Origin: Synanceia verrucosa | Lineage: Eukaryota; Chordata; Actinopteri; Perciformes; Synanceiidae | Assembly (NCBI GenBank): GCA_029721515.1 | Contig: CM056562.1 | Location: forward strand, 7,862,767-7,926,766 | Reading direction: 5' to 3' | DNA: 64,000 nt | Shown here: piece by piece, positions 53,452 to 64,000 of the stretch | Numbering within the stretch: position 1 is the stretch's first letter | How the letters are laid out: every line of letters starts with the position of its first letter | Made by a program: the position numbers and the translations under genes | Notes under the pieces: model-generated | Databases searched by the model: none | What the model was told of the DNA's origin: nothing | The model's input: only the letters and a program-made list of their open reading frames with translations

Positions 53452-55763
53452 ACACAAAAGTTATCACAATTAATTCTTTGGAGATCATGAATATGCATGC
53501 AAAAGGCCAATCCAAAGTGGTGTTGGACAGACCAACAGACCGAGCAGTCCTGCTGCCAGTGTGGCCATAAAGTCACATTAATGAGAGAGCACGCGCAAAA
53601 TGTCCAATATAAATGTTCCAGCAGGCAGCAGACCAACAGCAAACAAACAGGCTGATCGACTAAGCCTATTTAAATATTGACTGACCAAAGCAAAGATAGC
53701 TCCTGCATGAGTCAAGATCCCTCGTTGTCAGTTAGAAGTCACAGAGAACAGCTTGCTGACTTTTAAAATTATCCTGCTGCGAGTTCACAAAGTACCTGAT
53801 CACAAGGACAAGAAAAACAACAGTCATTTCTACAATGTTGTTTTTCGAGATTAAAGATTCAGAATGGCCCTGCAGGTACAAATGTACCGATGACTCAATC
53901 ATTTGAGGGTTAAGGCACACAACTAACAAGCTACATTGACAAGTGTTATAACTTGAGTCCAATTTAGTTTAATAGACATTCAGGTTCAGATACGAATAAA
54001 AACCTGGCGTCTTGCCATTCAATCACCGAGGGGGTGGTACACTCATTCATACAACCTTCTCCACCTGTGTCCCTCACCTCACAGCTCTCTGTGATGTGGA
54101 GCCCAAGGCTGTGAAGTCATCACATCAGTAAAACTACCTGCACAGAGGAAAAACACTGGAACACAGCGACTGATGAATTATGATAGAGTGATACAGGCGC
54201 TGCAGGAGAAGCTCTCTCTCTCTCTCTCAGATACTCTACGAAAAGGGAAAACACAAACACAAACAGCAACAGACTCCACTCCAGCTCTTCTATCCAGCAA
54301 CTGGAAGCTGTGCTAAGGTGCTAACAAAGTAGCAAGGAATAGGAGGAATGTCAGCCATGTGGCAGCATTTTTAGTTAAAGTCCAAAAATAGAAGTTGCAG
54401 CTGAGAGCAAAACTTGTCATGCACAAGCTTCCAGTGGTGGAACAGAACCAGAAGGTTTATACAACCAACCTCATCAATCATCCTTGACTGATTTTTTTAT
54501 GTACAACTTGTTTTATTCCACTTCAATCCATACTTGTTGGTGTTTAGCCACGGCTCAAGTAAACCCCACAGTAATCCAAGCCTTTACTATCCACACACTG
54601 ATATTACAATGATATATTCTTTGTACTCCTGACAGCAGGAATAAAGAACCAGAACCCTAAATGCAAAAAAGATCTTGCTGTTATAGAAATGTGATCAGCA
54701 TTAAGGCACTTTATGGTCTGTGGCTGTTTACCACTCTCCTGATCACTTAACAGCACACAACAACAGGTGACTGTATTCCTGAATATAATAAGAGACACTG
54801 TTCAGTGTGAGACAGAAGCAGGCTTCTCCCTCTCATGTCTTCTTCCCATCAACAAAGGGTTTTCCTTTATAGCACGGTGATGGCAACCTTATTCAACCAT
54901 GGCAACCAAGTGCAAAAAAGGATTAAAAACTGCTGTGGTGTCAAGCCCCAAACCTTTTCATAGTTTTAATGAAAACACAAGTCTGTGAAACATCTCAATT
55001 TGTTCAGAAGCGAAATCAGTGTTATTATTTCCCTCGGCTGTGAACTAAACAACCACCACATCTAACAGCAGTGAGGTTCAGCAGAGCGGTTAAAGAAAGA
55101 GCTTTTTCATAGCTGCTGGCCCACACGCCCGGAATATTTAACACCATAAAACTATTCCCTAACAAAACATATTTTTTCCTCATAACTGTACAAAGAGCAT
55201 GATGTCATATTGCTCTTGCTCCCTTTAAAGGGAATAGTTTGTAAAATGTCTACAGCACAGTGAGAGAGAACCTTGAGAGAGAAGCACATGAATGCAAGCC
55301 AACAGTTGAACCTCTCTCTTGCTAGACGGCTGTAACATTCAATGTGTGTATCTTGTGCAAAATTAGATGCTTTTGCACCTTTTTTACATATTGTACCACC
55401 GAGGCCCTTTATAGTGATTAATCCTCCAAACTTTCACAGCTCTACATTAAACTGTTATGAATGCAAAATGCGAGGCTCTGGGAGTGTATGAATTCTTTAT
55501 TACTATTAACAAAGCAGCACAATATATTTGTGGTGATGGTACAAACTCAAAATGCCTTCAGGCTACATGAGCACCACTAACAAGCAGTGAAACATAACCT
55601 CTTTACATGTACTATTAGAAAAACACGCTCTTGACAGCAGAGCTCTGAACACATGCTTGATCAATTTGTTGTGGTAACGATGCAAACAGTTGTTAGTAAG
55701 GAGATGTTGTGATGATTATTTTTAATCACTTATCAGGAAATGAAAATCCACCCTCAGCCTCCT

Positions 55764-55797
55764 GTTGACGAGAGGATTTGTTGACGAGAGGATTTGT
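55764..55797. repeat. Tandem duplication of a 17-bp word
   Basis: The word TTGACGAGAGGATTTG occurs twice head to tail. It is a small local duplication without other context. Confidence 0.85.
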
Positions 55798-56279
55798 GCA
55801 AAATACATAAATACTCCTAAAAAAGATGGTATTCTGCATCTGCTTATATTGAGACACTTACCTCTATTGGCCCAAACAAATAATCAGTAAATCAGCTAGC
55901 CTATTGTTTATTGCTAACAACTGTGTTGGTAAAGTACTTAGTGACAAGCAAACAATATTAGGTCAGTTTAATTCTTCTATTTTTGCCTTGTGTATCTGCA
56001 TTTCATTAATATGTTTTTTTAATTAATAAATATGTTTCTTAGGGGGAGTCACCCATTACAGGGTCCTACAGTTTATGGCAAGTTAAATTTAAAACTTTTT
56101 AAGAGTCTTTTAATACAAATTGAAATGAAAGGTAAGACCAGCAACACAATCAAAATTGAAATTGAAATGGTGTAATAAATCCTGTTCCATGTCCCATGAA
56201 CTGTGATCCCACAAATCTGGACTGGACGTGACCTGTGCACCAATAGCGGACATGCAGATCTAGTTGATGTGTTTTCATG

Positions 56280-56445
56280 GTCAATATTCAATATTTGCAA
56301 TGACCATAATTAAAGGCCAAATTACACAAAAATAACCTATTGATTTGAAATCATAAAATAATAATAATGATGATAATAATAATAATAATAAATATTTGCA
56401 ATGACCATGATTTAAGGCCAAATTACACAAAAATAACCCAGTTCA
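56280..56445. mobile_element. Fragment of the 22.6-kb hAT family, internally duplicated
   Basis: The words GGCCAAATTACACAAAAATA and TTGCAATGACCAT occur twice, about 103 bp apart, around an ATAATAATGATG simple repeat. The reverse complement (TTATTTTTGTGTAATTAAGG) is found inside the element at 22596-23957, so this is a fragment of that family in the opposite orientation with a local duplication. Confidence 0.65.
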
Positions 56446-59400
56446 AAAATCTGCACCTCTGCCCCAAAAACATGACGTATGTATTTTATGAAAAATTGCT
56501 AAAATTTAAATACAAAACATGTGAACAAAAATCAGTGTAAACTGTTTATTCAGGTCCAAATGCTCTGTAATTATGTTACTTAACAAGCCCAGCCCATGAC
56601 TGAATAATTGGATTGCTAAATATATTAAAGTGAATCAGTAAAAACAAAATACTGAACAAATTATGTACAGTATCTCACATCTTTTGGAGACCATCCAATA
56701 TATATTATATATATTAATTAATTGCACACATGCCAACATAATACAAGATGCTACTTTACTTCCTGCATTGTCCTCTGCTGAAGCTGCTATATGATTATCA
56801 AGCACGTACAGTTGTATCAGACCTAATTAAAAGCTTGTAAGGAAGAACTCTTTTAACGAACCTCTGGAAATAGTTTTATATGCCTGTCCTATTCTGAACT
56901 GTGTTTTGCTTTTGGTTCTTCAATATTCCCATCCATACCAGGCAACACACTGGAACTAATGAGTGACTAGGGATATTCAAGGGGGGTAGCATATTATTAT
57001 TCATTGAAAAAGAGTAAACAAATGCATAAATGTTAATGTCAGAGGGTTCATATCTCTCCAATTAATCTATGGTGGCTCCCCTGGGCAGCCTCATTGTTCA
57101 ACCATACTTTTTGTGTCTTCAGGGAAAATATGCAATTAGGAGCTGAGTAGAATAAAAATATTCAAGATGATTTTGTCTTTCATATTTCTTCCTTTACCTT
57201 ATATCTGTCTTACTCTATTATTTCTTTCTTCCTGCTCAAAAAATGAAGCAAACTGGTGTATATCAATTTGTATCATTTGTATCATCTCCATCTCATCAAC
57301 ATCATGACACAGAGACAACTTTAAACTTGTCTTCAACTGTAAGGAACACTTTTGCTGCACAAAACGACTGCATTAACAGAAGACGCCGTCCGCTCCGCTG
57401 ACTGAACACATCCCAGAACATCAGCTCTCCAGTCCCAGACCGCATGAGGCATTCTTCCCCTACTCTTAAAAAACGTCTCACATCATTAAACCCACACTTT
57501 ACACTTTCATGGCTCCTGCACTGATTCTCCAATAAGATAATAGCATACAATCTGTCATTCTCCACCCCATTACCTTGCAAACATGGCGGGGACGGAAACT
57601 TTCACTTGGCACTGATGTATTATTTTAACGTGACTATCGGGGTGAGCAATCTGTCACTGATGCGGTGTAGTGGCAGTCGTCATGGCTGTTGGATATTGAG
57701 CGGGTGATGTCAATTATTGGATGGGCTACGGCTGGTAAAACAACAAAGTGCTTTTAAGTTAATCAGAGGCATGATTTTTGGCGTCTAGCTTTAAGGCACT
57801 TGACATTTCCCTGACAGCTATGGCCAGTGTGAGCAGGCTGAGATATACTACTGCACTGCATTTACCTGCTGACCACAGGATACATGGAGGGAGTCATAAA
57901 GCCAGTGGCTCCTCAATAAGGTCTGGAAATGGAGTACAGAAAATGTCACTGACCCTCAAGAGTTTAAGTTCACACTATGATGCCCGGGTCGCTGCACAGT
58001 ATACCTTGAAGAAGTGGAATAAAATAAAGGATGAGGTAAAGAATAACTTGATAACTTGACTCGAGTTTTCTTGGTTTCGGCCATCTTTCTTACTGGTGAC
58101 AATAACTTTGTACTCAACGAATGAGTCGCAAAGATCTGTGCTAATTCTCAGTTTTACCTTCAAATGATCAGATGCTTGTCAGATCATTTGCCTGCTTGCT
58201 TTTTATGTGGTCAGACTTACCTTTGTGAGCAAAAAGTATCATAACTGATAACAAAATGACCAAAACTGCAAAACTAACCCCCCAAAATATCCTTAAGAAT
58301 ATTACACATTTACCCGTTTAACCATATAAACACATTCCTCCATTATCAATATGAACCATGTCTTGTAAATTTCCTGTTTCTGTTCCAAAATAACATATTT
58401 ATCATACATTTATCTGCTCCTCTGTGGATTAACTGTGCTGCCGCCTGTTTTGTGAACTTCAACATGGACCAGTCCAGCAAAAACTTCCCCTCTGTCAGTG
58501 ATGTCATATGATGCACTTCCTCTCCGCCTTGTTTTCCAAGGCACATCTGGATTTATTGTGAACACAAACTTCCTCTTGTGTGAGTGTGTGTGCTTGAGTG
58601 CTTATGTGTGTGTGCATGTAAACAGCTCTCACCTTCTGATCTGTCACAGTGTGCTGAACCCTACAGTACATTATGCCAGAGGCTGCTGTGCATAAATTCT
58701 GATAGTGTGATAATGTGAGCTTCAAGAGGCAAACTGTAATTTGGAAAGATCTAGAACATGCATGACAATGGTAATATAAAATGCTGAAGACCAAAAGAGC
58801 AGCAGCCTCAGCAGCAATCTCAATGATCCCTATAATCTGTACCTTACATCACCTGTGTAAGCAGAGATATAGGTGGCATTAACCATATCAGATAAACATG
58901 ACAAGGTGTGAAACAGCTGCTAAGCTGAGTCCTTATGTCTCATGGGTCCACTAGAAAAGACCCAGCCTCAGTGCCGCACTGACATATAATTATATAGAGG
59001 AGCATGTGAATCCCATATATGGAGCCAATTTCTAGTGTCTAATCCATCGGGGTTGTATGCCTCCAAAGTTACCAATTACTTTAATCAAGGTTTGAAAAAC
59101 TTCATGTCATTTTTGTCATTGTGGGGTCATCGTGGAGAGGAAGAAACAGTAAGAGTGTTTCTTGTATTCAGGGTTTTTTTCTGCAAAAAGAATTACGAAG
59201 TGAAGGTAAATCAGCCTCAAGCTCGCTACAAAACTAAGCATTGCTTACTGCAATTGTTACATTATGCTGCACAATTATCAGCACAATGAACCGGAAAGAT
59301 GCTGCCAAAACCATCAAAGAAAAGAAACAACACTCCTTTTAGCGCCATACAGACAGGCAGGTTTTGCCTATGGCCATTTTTTTTTATAGTTTATAGTTAT

Positions 59401-60920
59401 ATTCTGCTGTGCTATTGGAAAGTGTATACAGACTCAGGGATAATAAAACACACATGTTGAAGGAAAACCTGTATGAGCCTGTTTTTTTCCACAAAGAAAA
59501 TTCATCAGCAATCGATTAAGACTTGGACTGATAAGCAGAATCAAAAATGCCACTGGTATCGACAGAAACTCATCAATTTCCATCCCCACTTTGAACTGTA
59601 ATTTCATGATACATGGCTGTATCCTGTGTATTGTAATGTACAGTTCACACGCATTTCTTTATCTCGAGAAATCTATTTATGTACAGCAAGGCAATGCAAT
59701 CCCGCTGCAGCTGCTCACACGCTCTTTTTTTTTGAAGCAGTGTTTCCTGCTGATGCATATAAATGGTGCTGATGATAAATATGGATGTTATGCATCATCA
59801 ACATCTGTAACCCCACTCCTCTGTATCAAAAACTCCAGCGAATAATAGATTTTCTGCTCAGCTACACCAAGGCTGTAGCTCACTCCACCACACTGACAAC
59901 ATACTGAGTATCTCAGTTTAATTTAAAATACAAAAAGTTGGAGCATTTTAAGGCTATAAATGCACATCTGTGCTCTCATTTGAAGGCTCTGTGTTAAGTG
60001 CTCAGAAAGGAAAACACCATAAAGTTAAGAGAAGTTCAACTGGGAGACATTTCCTGAACATATGATGAGAAATGAACATACGCAGAGAGAGAAAAATACA
60101 CAGAAACACAACCTGACCCTGTTGGCTAAGTGCTGTTTTAACCAAAGCACAATCCTTTCTAGTTCTGCAGACCCCTAAAAATAGGTCTTTAGCAGTGAAC
60201 AAATCGACGATGCCATATGCTGACACACTGCATGATTCACTGGAAGTAAAATGAATGAATTGGATGATTATTTCATTTGTTTTTGGCTGTATTATTTTCA
60301 GGAAGTAAACTAACCTAATAAACATCTTGAATAATCAACTTAAATTACTCTTTGGTCAAAAAAAATATGGTTTACCGCATATTTTATCTCAAGATCTCTG
60401 GATCTGGAAAATCAATCACTTTTAGGAAACGAGGGATGTGGAGAGACTTAAGCAAAGAAAAAAAATCAACTGTGAGAGACTTTCAGCTTGCTTGGCTCTG
60501 ATCCACTGGTCAAAAAACTACCACTCTAATCTTTTCCCAAAGCAATGGCTAAGACTGCCCTCTCCCTTTTTCTCCCTATCATTTTTTTTATTGTCCTTCA
60601 GGACTGGGCAACTTTCCCCAAGGGTGCTCTGCACTATCCACAAACTCTTTAGCCAGCTAATTAAAGGTGGCAGGAGGCAAAATGCAATTAGTATGTGCTC
60701 TGAGCTTAGCAAAAACCACAGCCTCAATGTCACTGGTGAAAGTCACAATTGGATCAATACTCAAACAGAGTGTGTGAAAAACTATATTATAGTATATATA
60801 GTATAATACTATAACCAAGTGCTCCAGGTGTTTCCAGGCACATGTGAAATGAGAGGGTGTGACTGTCAAAATGTTTGTCTCAACCTGACGAACAGCCAGC
60901 AGGTGAAGGACTTCTACCCA

Positions 60921-61189
60921 TGAGTGATGGTAAGTTCAGCTCTTTTCAGAGAGCCGTCTCTTTTGACTCCCAAACAGCTCTTAATTTAGGATCTTTCGTA
61001 GTCCTGTATTAGTTTGTGTCACAAACTATTAAATTAAAATGAACTGATGAACTATTATTAAAGTAAAATAAAGGACTACAAATGATCCTAAATTACAAGC
61101 CATTCGGGAGTCGAAAGATCCAGGTTTTCTTTGGGAGCCGAGTCAAATGACCTAGCTCTCTGAAAAGACCACAACTTCCCATCATTACC
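60921..61189. mobile_element. Palindromic MITE (about 270 bp)
   Basis: The left arm (GATGGTAAGTTCAGCTCTTT, TCAGAGAGCCG, TTTAGGATCTTTCGTAGTCC) and the right arm, reversed (GATGGGAAGTTGTGGTCTTT, TCAGAGAGCTAGG, TTTAGGATCATTTGTAGTCC), are inverted copies of roughly 120 bp. The centre is AT-rich. It has no coding capacity. Confidence 0.85.
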
Positions 61190-61377
61190 ACCCACTGCAG
61201 TTAAGCCACACATGAGTCTTGTCTTACGTTAGCGGATAATTTGAGTAGCAAAATACCAAAGAAATTACCCAAATAAAGTCCCTTTGAGGAATAGGCCTAG
61301 ATGAATGCCTTTGAAGGATTATCAGACACCTAACCAACACACAACAGTTTATAATAGTATGAGGAGGGATATTACTA

Positions 61378-61400
61378 CACACACACACACACACACACAC
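61378..61400. repeat. (AC)n microsatellite
   Basis: This is a short pure AC run of about 11 units. Confidence 0.9.
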
Positions 61401-62536
61401 CTGCATGAATATATCAGCAAACAACAGTTGTTGGGCTGATGGCCAATTGGAAAGAGGTGTACACTGAAGCACAGTAAAACTGTAAAACAGTTAGATTTTA
61501 GGCTTCAACCAACATGTTAAATAATTCATGAAATCTGCTGGTGGATATTCCATCTATTCCTTTAACTGAGTCAGGGGGCTCTGCTTTTGCAGTGTGTTCA
61601 TTGTGCAAAAATAAAAAGACTGCTGGACATCAGTTGTCTCTGCTATACTGGACATCAAAGAATAATTGGCATATGCAGCTAAGTGCTTAACCTTATTATA
61701 ATATTCCAATTGATTGCGACAGACAAAATGTCTTGGCATCCAAAGTAAGTGGCAGAAACTTGGCACTGAGCTCCGAGTACACGTGTTGGCAGGAAACCTG
61801 AGGTCGAACGTTGCCCACCGGTGGCTTTGACACAGTCTCAAGTTGCTCAGTGAAAAGACAAGCATGCATGTGGAGAGTAAAGGAGGAAGGGATAGGGAGC
61901 AACAGCAAGGCAAAGAGAGCATTACAATGTGATCACACAGACGTGTGAGAGACAGCAGAAGAAAAAGCAGCCAACGCGCTGCTTGTGATGTTTGCTGCTT
62001 CTCAACAGCCAGTATCCATCTACTCTTCCACAGACTGGCTGATATTGTTCCTCCTCTGCGGTGCCACACAATGAGAAACATCATGGCATTGTCAGCAATG
62101 TCATTGAAATAGAGTGTGTCTTCTTCCCCATGAAGAACACACTGAGGATGTTGCTATGGGGACTTTTTTTTTTGTCAAAAACATAATGATGTTGTTTTAT
62201 GTGGCCATGTGTTTCAAAGGAGCTCTTTCCTCTTTTCTTTCCTGCTGTAGAAGAATGAAAGGAAATGTTCTCACTGGGAACAGGTCTTGTGTAGAGAGCA
62301 ACTCAGACAAAGACAGATCCAGCTCACGGAGTCCCAACGAGAAATTTAATAAAAACAGCATCCTTCGAATAGGATGACTCACGATGCAAATACATTTTGT
62401 ATGCCAAAAAGTAAATTCAGCGATGTAATGAAAAATAAGGACAAGGATATTAAGAACATTAGTGTTTCTGTCCATGCAATCATTTTCTTATTGCATTCTC
62501 CAAAAATTTACAGTCTTTTTGGTACAGACTAACATG

Positions 62537-62635
62537 TAGGGATGTCCCGATACAACTTTTTCACTTCCGATACAATACCGATATTGCAGCCTTGAGTCTT
62601 GGTCGATACTGATATTGATCCGATACGATATCAGC
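62537..62635 (+). mobile_element. hAT-type element 5' end (GATGTCCCGATAC family)
   Basis: The sequence TAGGGATGTCCCGATACAAC followed by TTTTTCACTTCCGATACAAT and repeated CGATA/GATATTG words is the well-known terminus of a teleost hAT family. The downstream AT-rich sequence to about 63000 probably belongs to it, but the opposite end was not found. Confidence 0.7.
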
Positions 62636-62805
62636 ATGAATCATACAGCCTTTTATTACTTATTTTGTAGTATGAAGTGTTAGAAAAGGCTTGATCAATT
62701 GATATTACTCAAATAGGTTGCATCAATTTTAACCTTAAACATGACAATATTCTACAATTGAATAAAATAAATGATAAAACCCCACTACAAAAACAAAAAT
62801 ATATC

Positions 62806-62806
<1 letters not shown>

Positions 62807-62842
<36 letters not shown>
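62807..62842. repeat. (AT)n microsatellite
   Basis: This is a pure AT run of about 18 units, probably within the hAT-type element that begins at 62537. Confidence 0.93.
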
Positions 62843-62844
<2 letters not shown>

Positions 62845-63591
62845 ACGTATATATAAATGTGTGAAATAACCACTAGTTTAACTTAAACATATGCATATTC
62901 TACAATGTAAAAGAATAAATAAAAAATAAATAATCAGACCCTGAATAGTGTTTCTATCAAAGATTTTAGATGCAGGGTGATATAATCCGTTACTCGTTTT
63001 ATCTAACCTATATCAATATCTGGGTGAGACACTCCTACTAAAATGTATTCATAACACAGAGAAATAAAAACTGATTCCTGAAGCAGCCATTATGTGACTG
63101 CTCAGATTCAAAATATCGCGCAATTGTGGCTTCTTTTGTTACAGTCACTTTTGAAATAAAAAATAACATTCTTCCTCTTACAAATGAAAAACTAAACTAT
63201 GCAGCAATAAAACATAATTTAATTACGATCATATGATCACTAGATTTCTGGAGCAAATTATTAGCTAATGTTCAACTATTTAACTGACATTACTGAATCA
63301 GCCATTCTGATTTTATGACTCTTATACCTACAGTATAGATCATAACTGTCACTGGTGGCTATTGTGGTTCATTAAAATCTACATAGATCATCTTTACATA
63401 TTTAAATCTGTAAACATGTTGAAATGGAAACATCAGCACTAGCAATGAACAATGTTGAACAATTCTGGTCCTTAGAAACCAGTTTGCATGTATAAAAACG
63501 TGCAAACTTATTGCACACACAAAAAATGTACAAACTTAGTAGATCCGGCCCTAAAAGTATGAACATCTACTATACTGTACCTCTGATTTTC

Positions 63592-63639
63592 CTTTCTCTC
63601 TCTCTCTCTCTCTCAGACACACTCTCACACTCTCTCACA

Positions 63640-63676
<37 letters not shown>

Positions 63677-63680
63677 ACAT
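63592..63680. repeat. Compound (TC)n/(CA)n microsatellite
   Basis: A TC run passes through ACACTCTCACAC mixtures to a CA run. An apparent ORF across it is repeat-derived. Confidence 0.93.
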
Positions 63681-64000
63681 GCATGAGCACCTTGGTCCCC
63701 CAGACAGTGCAATTCAAGTCTTTAATCAAGACTAATGTGTTATGTCCCATATGGCTATCATTAATCATTTGAAGCTGGCCAACTGTGCAATTGATCAATG
63801 CCATGCATCAAATCTGCCGCTGCTGGCACAAGTCTGCATGTCTGTCCAGCCATTTTTGCACATCAAGCCTTAAACATTGTATGTGACACAGCCATTACCA
63901 TTGCTCTTTTATGTACAAAAATACGACAGAGTAACAATTTCTTAACCATGTTAAGCATTTCTTAATGAACTAGCATATAGAACAAATAAGTGAATAAAGC

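Larger units (their letters stand above)
48599..64000 (-). other. adam12 5' intron sequence, right 15.4 kb of window
   Basis: No coding exon was found here. The expected upstream prodomain exon (ending in the ERNE-like residues) should have a donor after a split Glu codon, and no candidate fitted. The region holds two foldback elements (48672-49283, 60921-61189), remains of hAT-type elements (52570-53451, 56280-56445, 62537 onward) and several microsatellites. Long ORFs here have no recognisable domains. Confidence 0.65.

Noticed and set aside
57778..58059. 93-codon open frame on the plus strand
   Set aside because: No similarity is recognised and no splice or promoter context supports it. 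It is most likely a chance frame.
61554..62084. 176-codon open frame on the minus strand
   Set aside because: It is the longest uninterrupted frame in the window, but it has no recognisable domain, is rich in Leu/Ser/Cys like chance translations, and sits in intron sequence next to transposable elements.

Overview
This window is nuclear DNA from a vertebrate, almost certainly a teleost fish. Two split genes lie on the minus strand. Their exons are short, end in GT/AG splice sites and join in frame into proteins very close to human DHX32 and ADAM12. The introns carry typical ray-finned-fish repeats: tRNA-like SINEs with the conserved GGATGGATGG end, hAT-type elements whose ends read TAGGGCTGAATGAT, TAGGGATGTCCCGATAC or TAGGGGTGGGAATC, foldback MITEs, and many CA/GT microsatellites. 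The species cannot be named from the sequence.

Layout. Positions 1-4320 hold the 5' part of dhx32: eight coding exons, about 557 codons. The start codon is at 4320 or 4317 and the 3' exons lie beyond the left edge. Positions 4321 to about 6845 are intergenic, with two SINE copies and a CA repeat close to the dhx32 start. From about 6850 to the right edge is adam12. Its 3' UTR runs from about 6850 to 8336, and twenty coding exons lie between 8337 and 48598 (855 residues plus stop). The rest, 48599-64000, is treated as 5' intron; the first exons (signal peptide and start of the prodomain) were not found and probably lie beyond 64000.

adam12 encodes a type I membrane metalloprotease. In order it has a prodomain with a cysteine-switch Cys, a furin site RHKR, a reprolysin zinc site [12 protein letters not shown], a disintegrin domain, a Cys-rich domain, an EGF-like segment, a transmembrane helix and a long proline-rich cytoplasmic tail. 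dhx32 encodes a DEAH-family helicase-like protein whose ATPase motifs are degenerate. The two genes are neighbours in a conserved block (human 10q26), but FANK1, which sits between them in human, is not seen here.

This is mostly an ordinary vertebrate region, and I see no novel multi-gene system. The points most worth checking are: (i) a splice-donor arrangement in the adam12 prodomain that permits only the form lacking the VIL tripeptide; (ii) degenerate Walker A and DEAH motifs in dhx32; (iii) a 49-bp hairpin-rich minisatellite abutting an adam12 splice acceptor; (iv) a hAT-type element with a SINE nested in it and recognisable target-site duplications; (v) a RecQ-like helicase fragment and a frameshifted BED-finger transposase fragment in introns. 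Exon boundaries were placed by hand from splice consensus, reading frame and remembered human proteins; no alignment was run.
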